A program made the position numbers and the translations under genes. The notes below the pieces were generated by a model. That model searched no databases and was not told the DNA's origin. It saw nothing but the letters and a program-made list of their open reading frames with translations. Positions 10,955-19,814 of a stretch of DNA of 64,000 nt are shown piece by piece (position 1 is the first letter of the stretch; the number at the start of each line of letters is the position of its first letter). This stretch comes from Thauera humireducens (GTDB lineage Bacteria; Pseudomonadota; Gammaproteobacteria; Burkholderiales; Rhodocyclaceae), in NCBI RefSeq assembly GCF_001051995.2, contig NZ_CP014646.1, positions 2,852,001 through 2,916,000 of the forward strand, written 5' to 3'.

Positions 10955-11599
10955 TCAGGGCGCCCCGCAGCCCGCGATGCAGCGCGCGTAGGCCGATTCG
11001 CAGTCGGCGCAGCTGCCCGCCGCGCAACGTGCCTGGCAGCGGTAGAGCGGTGCGGCGCAGGCGCGCACGCAGGCGTTCCAGCCCGGCTGCCCCGCCTCAG
11101 GCAGGCCGTACAACCCGCGGCCCGAGCCCGCCGGGCAGGCGTCGAGGGCAAAGCTGCGGCGCGGGCCCGGCACCCACGCCCATTCGTCGTCCGCCAGGCT
11201 CAGGTCGGCCTCGAGAGCGGGCTGGGCGCCTGCCGTCAGCAGGCCGGAACGGCGCAGGCTGTCGGCGGCCGCGCAGTCCGCCCGTCGCGCCTGGCCGGCA
11301 TCGAGCTCACCAAGCGCTGGATAGCCGAGGTTGATGCGCGCGCAGGCCTGGGCGAACAGGAAGCTGCGCGTCACCGGCAGCAGGCGCGGCAGCACGGCCG
11401 GGTTGTAGCGGATGACGGCCCGCCCCGCCTCGATGCCGGTGGCGACCACGGCCGGCAACTGGTCGTCGCTCAGGGCCGGCACAGCCGCCCCCTGCGCATC
11501 CACGCAACCACCGTAGATCGGCTCGCCCGCGTCCGCGGCGCGTGCGCCGCCCGCCAGCAACGCCAGCACCATCCCCACAACCCATATCGCTCTGTGCAT
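10955..11599 (-). CDS. Secreted Cys-rich protein of unknown function
   Basis: 214-residue protein with a clear signal peptide ([21 protein letters not shown], cleavage probably after ARA). The mature part is acidic in the middle and ends in a cysteine-dense tail of about 60 residues with repeated CX3C spacing (CVRAC, CQARC, CIAGC) plus CADC, a pattern suggesting a disulphide-linked helical hairpin or metal site in the periplasm. The start ATG at 11599 has GGAGGG just upstream. I do not recognise the family. It lies 37 bp upstream of the HerA-like gene on the same strand and could share a transcript. Confidence 0.7.
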   Translation of the reverse strand: MHRAIWVVGMVLALLAGGARAADAGEPIYGGCVDAQGAAVPALSDDQLPAVVATGIEAGRAVIRYNPAVLPRLLPVTRSFLFAQACARINLGYPALGELDAGQARRADCAAADSLRRSGLLTAGAQPALEADLSLADDEWAWVPGPRRSFALDACPAGSGRGLYGLPEAGQPGWNACVRACAAPLYRCQARCAAGSCADCESAYARCIAGCGAP

Positions 11600-11733
11600 C
11601 GTCCCTCCGGGCAAAACGCAGCGTCATTGTCGTGGCCCGACCGCATTTTCCGCGTCCCGCGCAGGTGCAGCCGACCTCCCCCGGGTTGTATACTGCGCCA
11701 CTTTCAACCGCTTACGGCAGTATCGAGGGGCAT

Positions 11734-12459
11734 ATGGCTGGTCATTCCAAGTGGGCCAATATTCAGCACCGCAAGGGGCGTCAGGACGAGAAGCGCGGCG
11801 CCGCGTTCTCCAAGCTGGCAAAGGAAATCACCGTCGCCGCCAAGATGGGCGGAGGTGACCCGGGCTTCAACCCTCGATTGCGCCTGGCGGTGGACAAGGC
11901 CAAGGGCGTGAACATGCCCAAGGACAAGATCGACAACGCGATCAAGAAGGGCACCGGCGAACTCGAAGGCGTGAGCTACGAAGAGATCCGCTACGAAGGC
12001 TACGGCATCGGCGGTTCGGCGGTGATGGTCGATTGCCTCACCGACAACAAGACCCGCACCGTGGCCGACGTGCGCCATGCCTTCTCCAAGTACGGCGGCA
12101 ACATGGGCACCGACGGCTGCGTGGCCTACCAGTTCAAGCACTGCGGCCAGCTGCTGTTCGCCCCCGGCACCAGCGAGGATGCACTGATGGAAGCCGCCCT
12201 CGAGGCGGGCGCCGAGGATGTGGTCACCAACGAGGACGGCTCGATCGAAGTCATCACCGGCCCGTGGGAGTTCACCGCGGTCAAGGAAACGCTGGAGAAG
12301 GCGGGCTTCACCGCCGAGTTCGGCGAAGTGACGATGAAGCCGGAGAACGTCATCGAACTGGCCGGCGACGACGCGGTGCGCATGCAGAAACTGCTCGACG
12401 CCCTGGAAGCCCTGGACGACGTGCAGGAGGTCTATACCTCGGCGGAGTTCGACGAGTAA
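11734..12459 (+). CDS. yebC: YebC/PmpR (TACO1) family protein
   Basis: 241-residue protein of the highly conserved YebC family, described as a DNA-binding regulator in some bacteria and more recently as a translation factor helping ribosomes at proline-rich stretches. The hallmark N-terminus [15 protein letters not shown], followed by [15 protein letters not shown] and [17 protein letters not shown], is complete. The start at 11734 has GAGGGG three bases upstream. A strong terminator follows. In many proteobacteria yebC is next to ruvC; here ruvC lies 1.3 kb further on behind two inserted genes. Confidence 0.95.
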   Translation: MAGHSKWANIQHRKGRQDEKRGAAFSKLAKEITVAAKMGGGDPGFNPRLRLAVDKAKGVNMPKDKIDNAIKKGTGELEGVSYEEIRYEGYGIGGSAVMVDCLTDNKTRTVADVRHAFSKYGGNMGTDGCVAYQFKHCGQLLFAPGTSEDALMEAALEAGAEDVVTNEDGSIEVITGPWEFTAVKETLEKAGFTAEFGEVTMKPENVIELAGDDAVRMQKLLDALEALDDVQEVYTSAEFDE

Positions 12460-12488
12460 GCTGTCGCTCCTCGTTCCGCATCCCTCGC

Positions 12489-12518
12489 AAAGCGGCGCCC
12501 AGCGCCGCTTTTGCTTTT
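12489..12518 (+). terminator. Rho-independent terminator of yebC
   Basis: AAAGCGGCGC (12489-12498) and GCGCCGCTTT (12502-12511) form a 10-bp stem with a CCA loop followed by TGCTTTT, 29 bases after the yebC stop. Confidence 0.85.
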
Positions 12519-12535
12519 CCGGCCCCCTTCCCGAC

Positions 12536-13417
12536 ATGACGACCGCCTCCCTGTTCCAGCGGGCCACGCCGCTCCTCTTCGTGCTGCTGTGGAGCACCGG
12601 CTTCATCGGCGCCAAGTTCGGCCTGCCCTATGCCGAGCCGCTGACCTTCCTGAGCACCCGCTACGTGCTGGTGATCGCGCTGATGACGCTGCTGGCACTG
12701 GCGATGCGCGCGCCCTGGCCTGCGAGCCCGCGCGAGGCCTTCCACATCGGCGTCACCGGCCTGCTGGTGCATGCGCTGTACCTGGGCGGGGTGTTCATGT
12801 CCATCCATCGCGGGCTGCCGGCCGGCGTGTCGGCCCTGGTCGTGGGCATGCAGCCGCTGCTGACGGCCGCCGCCGCGGGCCTGCTGCTGGGCGAGCGGGT
12901 ATCGCGCTGGCAATGGCTGGGGTTGGCGATGGGCTTTGCCGGCGTAGGCCTAGTGGTGGGCAGCAAGACCACGATCGACGCGGCAGCCCTCGCCGAGCTG
13001 GGCCACATGCTGGCACCGGCGCTGGCGGCGCTGATCGGCATCACTGCCGGCACGCTGTACCAGAAGCGCTTCTGCCCGCGCTTCGACCTGCGCACCGGCT
13101 CGGTGGTGCAGTTCGTGCCCTCGCTGGCGATCACCGCGCTGCTCGCCAGCCGGACCGAGACGATGGAGATCGCCTGGGACGGCGAATTCGTGTTCGCCCT
13201 GCTGTGGCTGGTGCTGGTGCTGTCGCTCGGCGCGATCAGCCTGCTCAACCTGCTGATCCGCAGCGGCAGTGCGGTGAATGTCGCCAGCCTGTTCTACCTC
13301 ACACCGCCCACCACGGCGCTGATCGCGTGGGCGATGTTCGGCGAGACCCTGAGCGCGCTCGCGCTCGCCGGCATGGCCATCGCAGTGGCCGGGGTCTGGC
13401 TGGCACGCAAGGGCTAG
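12536..13417 (+). CDS. EamA/DMT family transporter
   Basis: 293-residue inner-membrane protein of the drug/metabolite transporter superfamily with about ten hydrophobic helices in two EamA repeats. N-terminal [29 protein letters not shown] is typical, and the helix-4 segment [27 protein letters not shown] recurs in the second half as [23 protein letters not shown]. Substrate unknown; relatives export amino acids or other small metabolites. The terminator of yebC is just upstream and ybjQ starts 32 bp downstream. Confidence 0.88.
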   Translation: MTTASLFQRATPLLFVLLWSTGFIGAKFGLPYAEPLTFLSTRYVLVIALMTLLALAMRAPWPASPREAFHIGVTGLLVHALYLGGVFMSIHRGLPAGVSALVVGMQPLLTAAAAGLLLGERVSRWQWLGLAMGFAGVGLVVGSKTTIDAAALAELGHMLAPALAALIGITAGTLYQKRFCPRFDLRTGSVVQFVPSLAITALLASRTETMEIAWDGEFVFALLWLVLVLSLGAISLLNLLIRSGSAVNVASLFYLTPPTTALIAWAMFGETLSALALAGMAIAVAGVWLARKG

Positions 13418-13448
13418 AATGCAGGCTCCACTTCACGGAGGGACCACC

Positions 13449-13766
13449 ATGCTGATGACCACCACCGCCACGCTCGATGGCCGTCCCGTGCGCCAGTACC
13501 TGGGCGTCGTCAATGGCGAAGCCATCATCGGCGCCAACCTGTTCAAGGACATGTTCGCGTCGATCCGCAACGTCGTCGGCGGCCGCGCCGGCAGCTACGA
13601 GCGCACGCTGGCCGACGCCCGCCGCATCGCCATGGAGGAGATGGAGGAAGAAGCGAAGAAGCTCGGCGCCAACGCGGTGATCGGCATCGACGTCGACTAC
13701 GAGGTGCTCGGTGCCGACAACGGCATGCTGATGGTGTGCGTCAGCGGCACCGCGGTGCAGGTTTGA
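13449..13766 (+). CDS. ybjQ: YbjQ/UPF0145 family protein
   Basis: 105-residue cytoplasmic protein of the UPF0145 family, known to form compact pentamers but without an assigned biochemical role. Conserved features visible: [18 protein letters not shown], the glycine-rich [11 protein letters not shown] and the helix [29 protein letters not shown]. The ATG at 13449 is preferred over the earlier frame opening because GGAGGG lies eight bases before it. Its stop overlaps the probable TTG start of ruvC. Confidence 0.9.
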   Translation: MLMTTTATLDGRPVRQYLGVVNGEAIIGANLFKDMFASIRNVVGGRAGSYERTLADARRIAMEEMEEEAKKLGANAVIGIDVDYEVLGADNGMLMVCVSGTAVQV

Positions 13767-14311
13767 GCACCGCCTCGCGCAACGTCGCCACGCGCATCCT
13801 CGGGCTGGACCCGGGGCTGCGCATCACCGGCTTCGGCCTGGTGGACCACCTCGGCAGCCAGCTGCGCTACGTCGCCAGCGGCTGCATCAAGACCCGGGAC
13901 GGCGAACTGCCCGGCCGCCTCAAGACCCTGCTCGACGGGGTGCGCGAGGTGATCGCCACCTACCAGCCCGACGTGGTCGCGGTGGAGAAGGTGTTCGTCA
14001 ACGTCAACCCGCAGTCCACCCTGCTGCTGGGCCAGGCACGCGGCGCGGTGATCTGCGGCGCAGTGTCCTGCGACCTGCCGGTGGCCGAATACACCGCGCT
14101 GCAGGTCAAGCAGTCGGTGGTGGGCTACGGCAAGGCCGCCAAGGAGCAGGTGCAGCACATGGTGCAGCGCCTGTTGACGCTCGACGCCAGCCCCGGCCCC
14201 GACGCCGCCGATGCGCTGGCCTGCGCCATCTGCCATGCGCACGGCGCCCAAGGCCTGGGCGGTCTCGCCGGGGTCGGCACGCGACGCCGCGCTGGGCGCA
14301 TCCTGGCCTGA
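13763..14311 (+). CDS. ruvC: Crossover junction endodeoxyribonuclease RuvC
   Basis: Holliday-junction resolvase, normally acting with the RuvAB helicase. The catalytic acidic residues sit in [12 protein letters not shown] (N-terminus), [13 protein letters not shown] (middle) and [13 protein letters not shown] (C-terminal Asp pair). The protein is about 182 residues from the TTG at 13763, which overlaps the ybjQ stop (TTGA); no ATG lies near the conserved N-terminus, so TTG is the best start, though an upstream GTG at 13736 is possible. Unusually ruvA and ruvB do not follow; tRNA genes do. Confidence 0.93.
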   Translation: MSTASRNVATRILGLDPGLRITGFGLVDHLGSQLRYVASGCIKTRDGELPGRLKTLLDGVREVIATYQPDVVAVEKVFVNVNPQSTLLLGQARGAVICGAVSCDLPVAEYTALQVKQSVVGYGKAAKEQVQHMVQRLLTLDASPGPDAADALACAICHAHGAQGLGGLAGVGTRRRAGRILA

Positions 14312-14331
14312 AAAAAATTTCGCCACGGGTG

Positions 14332-14360
14332 TTGCGCTGCGGGGAAGTGATCGGTATCAT
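14332..14360 (+). promoter_or_regulatory. Promoter of the tRNA cluster
   Basis: TTGCGC (14332-14337) and TATCAT (14355-14360) are separated by 17 bp, followed by a GC-rich TCGCGGC discriminator as expected for stable RNA promoters, 46 bp before tRNA-Lys. Confidence 0.55.
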
Positions 14361-14405
14361 TCGCGGCTCTTGATCGACGGCAACGGCGATCTGCCGAAAG
14401 GCACC

Positions 14406-14481
<76 letters not shown>

Positions 14482-14490
14482 GATTCAATG

Positions 14491-14520
14491 AAAGGCCGAT
14501 TCGAGAGGGTCGGCTTTTTT
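14491..14520 (+). terminator. Terminator-like hairpin between tRNA-Lys and tRNA-Thr
   Basis: AAAG and CCGATTC (bulged G between them) pair with GGGTCGG and CTTT around a GAGA loop and run into TTTTTT. It should reduce, but perhaps not abolish, read-through into the three following tRNA genes, which have no clear promoter of their own. Confidence 0.6.
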
Positions 14521-14559
14521 GCTCCCGAGGGTAGCAAGTTCGGAAGCAGGCAGGGGTCT

Positions 14560-14634
14560 GCCCATGTAGCTCAGTGGCAGAGCACTCCCTTGGTAAGGGA
14601 GAGGCCGGCAGTTCAATCCTGCCCATGGGCACCA
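14560..14634 (+). tRNA. tRNA-Thr (anticodon GGT)
   Basis: 75 nt with CCA encoded. Acceptor GCCCATG/CATGGGC, anticodon stem CTCCC/GGGAG with loop TTGGTAA (anticodon GGT), and a regular T-arm GGCAG-TTCAATC-CTGCC. Confidence 0.96.
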
Positions 14635-14662
14635 AGCGGGCCCTGCCGACACACGGTTTCAT

Positions 14663-14738
14663 GCGGGAATAGCTCAGTTGGTAGAGCGCAACCTTGCCAA
14701 GGTTGAGGTCGCGAGTTCGAGACTCGTTTCCCGCTCCA
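14663..14738 (+). tRNA. tRNA-Gly (anticodon GCC)
   Basis: 76 nt with CCA encoded. Acceptor GCGGGAA/TTCCCGC, anticodon stem CAACC/GGTTG with loop TTGCCAA (anticodon GCC), T-arm CGAG-TTCGAGA-CTCG. Confidence 0.96.
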
Positions 14739-14773
14739 GTTTCAGCGCTGGATGCCGCCAGGCATGCAGCTCC

Positions 14774-14850
14774 GGAGTGGTAGTTCAGTTGGTTAGAATA
14801 CCGGCCTGTCACGCCGGGGGTCGCGGGTTCGAGCCCCGTCCACTCCGCCA
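14774..14850 (+). tRNA. tRNA-Asp (anticodon GTC)
   Basis: 77 nt with CCA encoded. Acceptor GGAGTGG/CCACTCC, anticodon stem CCGGC with loop CTGTCAC (anticodon GTC), T-arm GCGGG-TTCGAGC-CCCGT with the usual G-T pair. Confidence 0.96.
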
Positions 14851-14862
14851 CGCATCGCACGC

Positions 14863-14899
14863 AAAACGCCAGTCCTCCGGGACTGGCGTTTTGTTTTTG
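14863..14899 (+). terminator. Rho-independent terminator of the tRNA cluster
   Basis: Perfect 13-bp arms AAAACGCCAGTCC (14863-14875) and GGACTGGCGTTTT (14880-14892) followed by GTTTTTG; one of the strongest terminators in the window. Confidence 0.92.
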
Positions 14900-14934
14900 T
14901 GCGCCCGCCTGCAGCGGTGGCGATCCCCGGGCGT

Positions 14935-14962
14935 AAAAAAGCCAGCCGCGCGGGCTGGCTTT
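14935..14962 (-). terminator. Rho-independent terminator of the phasin gene
   Basis: On the minus strand the 7-bp stem GCCAGCC/GGCTGGC (arms 14941-14947 and 14953-14959) is flanked by AAA and runs into TTTTTT, 20 bases after the phasin stop. Confidence 0.85.
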
Positions 14963-14982
14963 CTGTCGTGCGGGTGAGACGA

Positions 14983-15564
14983 TCAGGCGGCGGTCTTGAA
15001 CAGCGAGACGGTCGCCGTCGTGCCCTTGCTGACCGCATCGACCGTGGCCGCTGCGGCCTGGTCGACGTTGGCCTGGGCCACCTCGGACACCTGCCGCACC
15101 AGCTGGGTCGCGCCTTCGTAGGCGGACGAGGCATTGACCACGGCGGTCTTGAGCGCGGTGACGGCGAAATCCGAGCCCATCGGCGCATTGCGGTTCAGGC
15201 CTTCGAGCGTCACGATCACGCCCTGCAGCCACTGCGACATGCCGGCCTCGACCAGCTTCAGCAGTTCGGCCTGGGTCTGGCTGGCGACGCTGCCGACCGT
15301 CTTGGCATAGGCAAAGCTCTTCTGCAGCGCAGGGGTAACGGTGCCGAGCTGCAGCTCGACCAGCGCCTTGGGATCGCGCGCGGCGAGCAGGGCCTGGCTC
15401 AGCGCGATGCCGTCGTCGAGCAGGGCGCGGGTGGTGTTCAGGTTGAGGGCGGTCAGATGCTCGGCAGCCGACATCAGGCTGTCGCCGGCGGCGGACAGGT
15501 CGGCGACGCGCGCTTCGGTGGCGGTCTTGAAGGTGGCGAGCATTTTCTCGGGCGAGGCGTTCAT
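14983..15564 (-). CDS. phaP: Phasin family protein (PHA granule-associated)
   Basis: 193-residue amphipathic, Ala-rich, cysteine-free protein of the PhaP/phasin_2 type that coats polyhydroxyalkanoate granules and controls their size and number. Typical features: N-terminal NASPEKMLATFKTATEARVADL, a long run of helical heptads, and a central QSFAYAKTVG-like segment (KSFAYAKTVGSVASQTQAEL). Start ATG 15564 is chosen because AGGAG lies seven bases upstream; the open frame extends 20 codons further without support. The upstream region carries a perfect 8-1-8 palindrome that could be the target of a PHA-responsive repressor. It implies the organism stores PHA. Confidence 0.9.
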   Translation of the reverse strand: MNASPEKMLATFKTATEARVADLSAAGDSLMSAAEHLTALNLNTTRALLDDGIALSQALLAARDPKALVELQLGTVTPALQKSFAYAKTVGSVASQTQAELLKLVEAGMSQWLQGVIVTLEGLNRNAPMGSDFAVTALKTAVVNASSAYEGATQLVRQVSEVAQANVDQAAAATVDAVSKGTTATVSLFKTAA

Positions 15565-15615
15565 GGTGTACTCCTTTGCGTGGGTGACACCGAAGCAATC
15601 CTGCGGTGTGGTTTT

Positions 15616-15632
15616 ATGTTGCACTGCAACAT
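15616..15632. promoter_or_regulatory. 17-bp palindromic operator candidate upstream of phasin gene
   Basis: ATGTTGCACTGCAACAT is a perfect 8-1-8 inverted repeat 52 bp before the phasin start. On the minus strand it overlaps the -10 of a possible promoter (TTGCGT, 17 bp, CAACAT). PhaR-type repressors that sense PHA granules bind TGC-rich palindromes near phasin genes in other bacteria, so PhaR is the likely ligand; that link is inference. Confidence 0.5.
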
Positions 15633-15673
15633 AGATTAACGCAAGCGTTTTTTATGCGGGGACTTCCGAAACC

Positions 15674-16363
15674 ATGACACTGTCGGCGATTCAAGTCGTG
15701 CTGCTGGTGCTGGCCTGGAGCGCCTACGCGGTGCTGCATTCCGCGCTCGCCTCGCTGACGGTCAAGCGCTGGGTCGCCGCGCGCTGGCCGCACCGGGCGC
15801 ACGGCTACCGGCTGGGCTTCAACCTGCTGGCGGTAGTGTTGCTGTTGCCCCCGCTGTGGCTGACCTTCGACTGGCGCGGCGCCCTGCTGTGGAGCTGGAG
15901 CGGGCCGTGGGCCTGGATGGCGAACGGGCTGGCGCTGGCGGCCGTGGCGGGCTTCGTGTGGTCGACGCGCTACTACAACATGGCGGAGTTCAGCGGCGGC
16001 GCGCAATGGCGCAAGGCGCACTGCGCGGTCGAGGATCCCGGCCGGCTGCGGCTGTCACCGCTGCACCGCTACGTGCGCCACCCCTGGTACAGCCTCGGCC
16101 TGGTGATCCTGTGGACGCGGGACATGGACGAGGCTCGGCTCGTGAGCACGCTGTGCATCACCCTGTACCTGTGGCTCGGTTCGCTGCTCGAGGAGCGCAA
16201 GCTGCTGGCCTTCCACGGCGCGGTCTATGCGGATTACCGTCGGCGCGTGGCCGGTCTGGTGCCCTGGCCCGGGCGCATCCTGCGCCGCGAGGAGGCCCGC
16301 GCCCTGGAGGCGCGGGCACGGACGGCAGCGGCCGCGGAGGTGCAGCCGCGGCCCCGCGGCTGA
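15674..16363 (+). CDS. Membrane methyltransferase-like protein (ICMT/MddA/NnrU-related)
   Basis: 229-residue integral membrane protein with about five hydrophobic segments. The C-terminal half has the isoprenylcysteine-methyltransferase-like signature: RYVRHPWYSLGLVILW around residue 135 and EERKLLAFHGAVYADYRRRV near residue 180, where the family binds SAM. Relatives include methanethiol S-methyltransferase (MddA) and NnrU; which applies cannot be decided here. It is transcribed towards the Anbu gene and is separated from it by only 8 bp, stops facing. The charged Arg/Ala tail (residues 200-229) is poorly conserved. Confidence 0.72.
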   Translation: MTLSAIQVVLLVLAWSAYAVLHSALASLTVKRWVAARWPHRAHGYRLGFNLLAVVLLLPPLWLTFDWRGALLWSWSGPWAWMANGLALAAVAGFVWSTRYYNMAEFSGGAQWRKAHCAVEDPGRLRLSPLHRYVRHPWYSLGLVILWTRDMDEARLVSTLCITLYLWLGSLLEERKLLAFHGAVYADYRRRVAGLVPWPGRILRREEARALEARARTAAAAEVQPRPRG

Positions 16364-16371
16364 AGCCCGCC

Positions 16372-17193
16372 TCAGTCGGCGGACACGTCGCCCGCGGCCG
16401 GCTCGCGCAACATTGCCTCGGGCACGTCCTGGATGCGCGGCCGCGGCTCGATCTCCTGCGGCCAGGTCGTCCAGTCGGGATCGGGCAGTTCGGCGAACAC
16501 CCGCCGCAGGCTGGCACCCCACTGGCCGTGGATCATGTCGAAATAGGGATTGTCCCAGTCGATGCTGACGTGGCGGGTCACCTTCAGGCCGTCGCGCCTG
16601 TAGATCAGCAGATCGAGCGGCAGGCCGACCGACAGGTTGGAGCGGATCGTCGAGTCCATCGAGATCAGCGCGCACTTGGCCGCCTCGTCGAGCGAGGTGT
16701 GGCAGTTCACCACGCGGTCGATGATCGGCTTGCCGTACTTGGACTCGCCGATCTGGAAGTACGGCGTGTCGCTGGAGGCCTCGATGAAGTTGCCCGCGGC
16801 GTAGATGTTGAACAGCCGCGGCGGCTCGTCGGCAATCTGGCCACAGAGGATGAAGGAGGCGTTGAAGTCGACGCCGAACTGCTGCAGCGCCTCGGCGTCG
16901 CGCTGATGCACGCGGCGGATCGTGTCGCCGACCAGGCGCGCACACTCGAACAGCGTCGGCGCGCTCCACAGGCTCTGGCGGTCCTGCACCGCCGCATGCT
17001 CGCGCAGGATGTTGATGACCGACTGCGTGATGGCGAGATTGCCGGCGCTCATCAGCACCAGCACGCGGTCGCCGGGGCGCTCGAACACCGTCATCTTGCG
17101 GAAGGTGTTGATGTGGTCCACGCCCGCGTTGGTGCGCGAGTCGGACAGACAGACGAGCCCCTCGTCGAGGCACATCGCAACGCAGTAGGTCAT
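16372..17193 (-). CDS. Anbu, proteasome-like peptidase (ancestral beta subunit)
   Basis: 273-residue N-terminal-nucleophile hydrolase of the proteasome/HslV superfamily. After removal of Met1 the nucleophile is Thr (MTYCVAM), with Asp18 in SDSRTNAG and Lys33 in FRKMTVF at the positions of proteasome Asp17 and Lys33. GNLAITQSV and ISMDSTIRSNLSVGLPLDLLIY are also family features. Characterised Anbu proteins form open-ring or helical assemblies rather than closed barrels, and their substrates are unknown. It is the last gene of a six-gene minus-strand operon with ATP-grasp, alpha-E and transglutaminase proteins, the standard Anbu neighbourhood, which suggests it cleaves or processes the peptide product. 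Confidence 0.9.
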   Translation of the reverse strand: MTYCVAMCLDEGLVCLSDSRTNAGVDHINTFRKMTVFERPGDRVLVLMSAGNLAITQSVINILREHAAVQDRQSLWSAPTLFECARLVGDTIRRVHQRDAEALQQFGVDFNASFILCGQIADEPPRLFNIYAAGNFIEASSDTPYFQIGESKYGKPIIDRVVNCHTSLDEAAKCALISMDSTIRSNLSVGLPLDLLIYRRDGLKVTRHVSIDWDNPYFDMIHGQWGASLRRVFAELPDPDWTTWPQEIEPRPRIQDVPEAMLREPAAGDVSAD

Positions 17194-17266
17194 GCAAGCA
17201 ATCCTGTCAGGTCATTGCTCGACGACGACGCCCGGCGGATCGGCGGGCGGCAGCGCCATGAAGCGT

Positions 17267-18214
17267 TCAGGCGGCGACCGGAACGAGAAAGTTGTCGCCG
17301 ATGCGGTCCCCCAGGCGGTTGATGCGCTCGAGGAAACGCTCCAGCCACGGGTGCAGGCCGGTGTCGAAGATGTCGTCCATGCGGCCATAGTGCAGGGTCG
17401 CGTGCAGTTCGCCCGCCTGGCGTGCGGCCTCGGCCGAATGCAGGTTGGCGATCTGGCCGAGGATGTCGTTGACCGCGTCCACGCAGGAATGCAGCGAACG
17501 CGGCATGGCATCGTTGAGGATCAGCAGCTCGGCGACCTTGTACGGCGTGATGACGTCGCGATAGACGTGGCGGTAGGTCTCGAAGGCCGAGACCGAACGC
17601 AGCAGCGCGCCCCACTGGTAGTAATCGGTGGTGCTGGTCGGGCTTTCGTTCTGCGGCAGCAGGCTGTGATACTTCACGTCGAGCAGGCGTGCGGTGTTGT
17701 CGGCGCGCTCGAGGAAGGTGCCCAGGCGCACGAACTGGAAGGCGTCGTCGTGCAGCATGGTGCCGAAGGTGACGCCGCGCAGCAGGTGCGAGCGGAACTT
17801 CACCCACTCGAAGAACTCGCCGAGGTCGGTGGCCTGCAGCTTCTCCGGCGTCATGTCGCGGATCTCGAGCCAGGTGGCGTTGGTGGTTTCCCACATCTCC
17901 GCGGTGAGCGTGCCGCGCACCGCATGCGCGTTCTCGCGCGCGGCGCGCAGGCAGTTCCACACGCTCGACAGGTTGTTGCGGTCGAGCACGACGAACTCGA
18001 TGACGTCGCGCGGCGTCAAGGGCCGCCCGGTGCGGGCGAAGGCCTCGGTCAGCTCGCTGATGGCGAGGATCGCGCCCCAGCCGTCGTCGTAGCAGCCGTT
18101 ATTGCGTGGCAGCAGCGACATGCGGTACGACACGTCCAGCATGCGCACGGTGTTCTCGGCACGTTCGGTGTAGCGTGCCATCCAGTACAGGTGGTCGGCG
18201 GTGCGGCTCAGCAT
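17267..18214 (-). CDS. Alpha-E domain protein
   Basis: 315-residue all-helical protein of the alpha-E (DUF403) family. The N-terminus LSRTADHLYWMARYTERAENTVRMLDV is the family signature, with later conserved stretches FLERADNTARLLDVKYH and ERFLERINRLGDRIGDNF. No catalytic activity is known; its constant association with circularly permuted ATP-grasp enzymes suggests a partner or regulatory subunit. It lies 37 bp after the ATP-grasp gene and 73 bp before anbu, with GGGAG before its ATG. Confidence 0.9.
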   Translation of the reverse strand: MLSRTADHLYWMARYTERAENTVRMLDVSYRMSLLPRNNGCYDDGWGAILAISELTEAFARTGRPLTPRDVIEFVVLDRNNLSSVWNCLRAARENAHAVRGTLTAEMWETTNATWLEIRDMTPEKLQATDLGEFFEWVKFRSHLLRGVTFGTMLHDDAFQFVRLGTFLERADNTARLLDVKYHSLLPQNESPTSTTDYYQWGALLRSVSAFETYRHVYRDVITPYKVAELLILNDAMPRSLHSCVDAVNDILGQIANLHSAEAARQAGELHATLHYGRMDDIFDTGLHPWLERFLERINRLGDRIGDNFLVPVAA

Positions 18215-18251
18215 GATGATTCTCCCGGCGTGATTCGATGCGCGATCGGAT

Positions 18252-19700
18252 TCAGTTGACGACCCAGGTGTCCTTGGTGCCCCCGCCCTGCGAGGAATTG
18301 ACCACCAGCGAGCCGGCCTTCATCGCCACACGGGTCAGGCCGCCGGGCACCATGCGGATCTCCTTGCCCCCGGACAGCACGAAGGGGCGCAGGTCGATGT
18401 GGCGCGGTGCGATGCCGGCGTCGACGAAGGTCGGGCAGGTCGACAGGGACAGCGTGGGCTGTGCGATGTACTTCTCGGGCGCGGCGAGGATGCGCTGGCG
18501 GAAGTCCTCAATCTCGGCACGGGTCGCGGCCGGGCCGACGAGCATGCCGTAGCCCCCGGCGCCATGGACTTCCTTCACCACCAGTTCGGGCAGGTGCGCA
18601 AGCGTGTAGGCGAGGTCGTCCGGCTCGCGCAGCATGTAGGTCGGCACGTTGTTGAGGATCGGTTCCTCGCCGAGGTAGAAGCGCACCATCTCCGGCACGT
18701 AGGGGTAGATCGACTTGTCGTCGGCCACGCCGGTGCCGACCGCGTTGGCCAGCGTCACCCGCCCGGCGCGATAGGCGGACATCAGGCCCGGCACGCCCAG
18801 CATCGAATCGGGGCGGAACACCTGCGGGTCGAGGAAGTCGTCGTCGAGGCGGCGATAGATCACGTCGACCCGGCGCGGTCCCTGGGTGGTGCGCATGTAG
18901 ACGGTGTCGTCCTTGACGAACAGGTCCTGCCCCTCGACCAGCTCGACGCCCATCTGCTGGGCGAGGAAGCTGTGCTCGAAGTAGGCGCTGTTGTAGGCGC
19001 CGGGTGTCAGCACCACCGCCGTCGGGTCGAGCACGCCGGCGGGCGCGACCGCACGCAGGGTCTCGAGCAGCAGATCGGGGTAGTGCTCGACCGGCTGCAC
19101 GTTGTAGCGCGAGAACAGGTCGGGGAAGAGCCGCATCATCATCTTGCGGTTCTCCAGCAGGTAGCTCACGCCCGAGGGCACGCGCAGGTTGTCCTCCAGC
19201 ACGTAGTACTCGCCCTTGCCGTCCGCGCCCGCCGCCCGCACCAGATCGATGCCGGCAATCATCGCGTACAGGCCGCCCGGCACCTCGACGCCCTTCATCT
19301 CGCCGCGGAACTGGGCGTTGTTGAGCACCTGGTCGGCCGGCAGGCGGCCGGCGCGCAGGATCTCCTGGCCGTGGTAGATGTCGGCGAGGAAGGCGTTGAG
19401 CGCTTTCACGCGCTGGCGCAGGCCGGCTTCGAGCGCCGTCCACTCCTCGCCCGGAATGATCCGCGGCAGCAGGTCGAAGGGAATCAGGCGCTCCTTGCCC
19501 CCTTCGGCGCCATACACGTTGAAGGTGATGCCGACGCGGTGGAAGGCGACGTCGGCCTCGCTGCGCTTGCGCTCGATGCGCTCGCGCGGCGTGTCGGCCA
19601 GCCAGTCGGCGTAGGCGAGGTAGTGCGGACGGACGGCGCCATCCGGGGCGTGCATTTCATCGTAGGGTTTCGCGGCGGTGGTCGTGCTGTCTGCGGTCAT
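18252..19700 (-). CDS. Circularly permuted ATP-grasp protein (stand-alone copy)
   Basis: 482-residue predicted ATP-dependent carboxylate-amine/thiol ligase of the circularly permuted type 2 ATP-grasp family (DUF404/DUF407). Visible motifs: ITFNVYGAEGGKERLIPFDLLPRII, YYVLEDNLRVPSGVSYLLENR, VVLTPGAYNSAYFEHSFLAQQMG, LVEGQDLFVKDDTVYMRT, LANAVGTGVADDKSIYPYVP, VVKEVHGAGGYGMLVGP and RMVPGGLTRVA. These match the first 500 residues of the fused protein encoded at 20782-23427, so the cluster has two paralogous ligases. AAGGGAG precedes the start. A 129-bp gap with a 16-bp palindrome separates it from the upstream transglutaminase gene, so a second promoter is possible. The acceptor and donor are unknown. 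Confidence 0.9.
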   Translation of the reverse strand: MTADSTTTAAKPYDEMHAPDGAVRPHYLAYADWLADTPRERIERKRSEADVAFHRVGITFNVYGAEGGKERLIPFDLLPRIIPGEEWTALEAGLRQRVKALNAFLADIYHGQEILRAGRLPADQVLNNAQFRGEMKGVEVPGGLYAMIAGIDLVRAAGADGKGEYYVLEDNLRVPSGVSYLLENRKMMMRLFPDLFSRYNVQPVEHYPDLLLETLRAVAPAGVLDPTAVVLTPGAYNSAYFEHSFLAQQMGVELVEGQDLFVKDDTVYMRTTQGPRRVDVIYRRLDDDFLDPQVFRPDSMLGVPGLMSAYRAGRVTLANAVGTGVADDKSIYPYVPEMVRFYLGEEPILNNVPTYMLREPDDLAYTLAHLPELVVKEVHGAGGYGMLVGPAATRAEIEDFRQRILAAPEKYIAQPTLSLSTCPTFVDAGIAPRHIDLRPFVLSGGKEIRMVPGGLTRVAMKAGSLVVNSSQGGGTKDTWVVN

Positions 19701-19798
19701 GATTGGGCTCCCTTGCGACGCGATTCAGCAGAAAGCGTGCCAATCCCGCGAAGCACGCACGGATGCGGCTTCGCAGCCTGCTGCGCGGCGGGCACTGC

Positions 19799-19814
19799 GG
19801 TGGTGCGCACCACC
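19799..19814. repeat. Perfect 16-bp palindrome in the intra-operon gap
   Basis: GGTGGTGCGCACCACC lies between the small transglutaminase gene and the stand-alone ATP-grasp gene, the only sizeable gap (129 bp) in the operon. It could be an operator or, in RNA, a short stem without a usable loop; no clear promoter hexamers are seen next to it. Confidence 0.35.
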
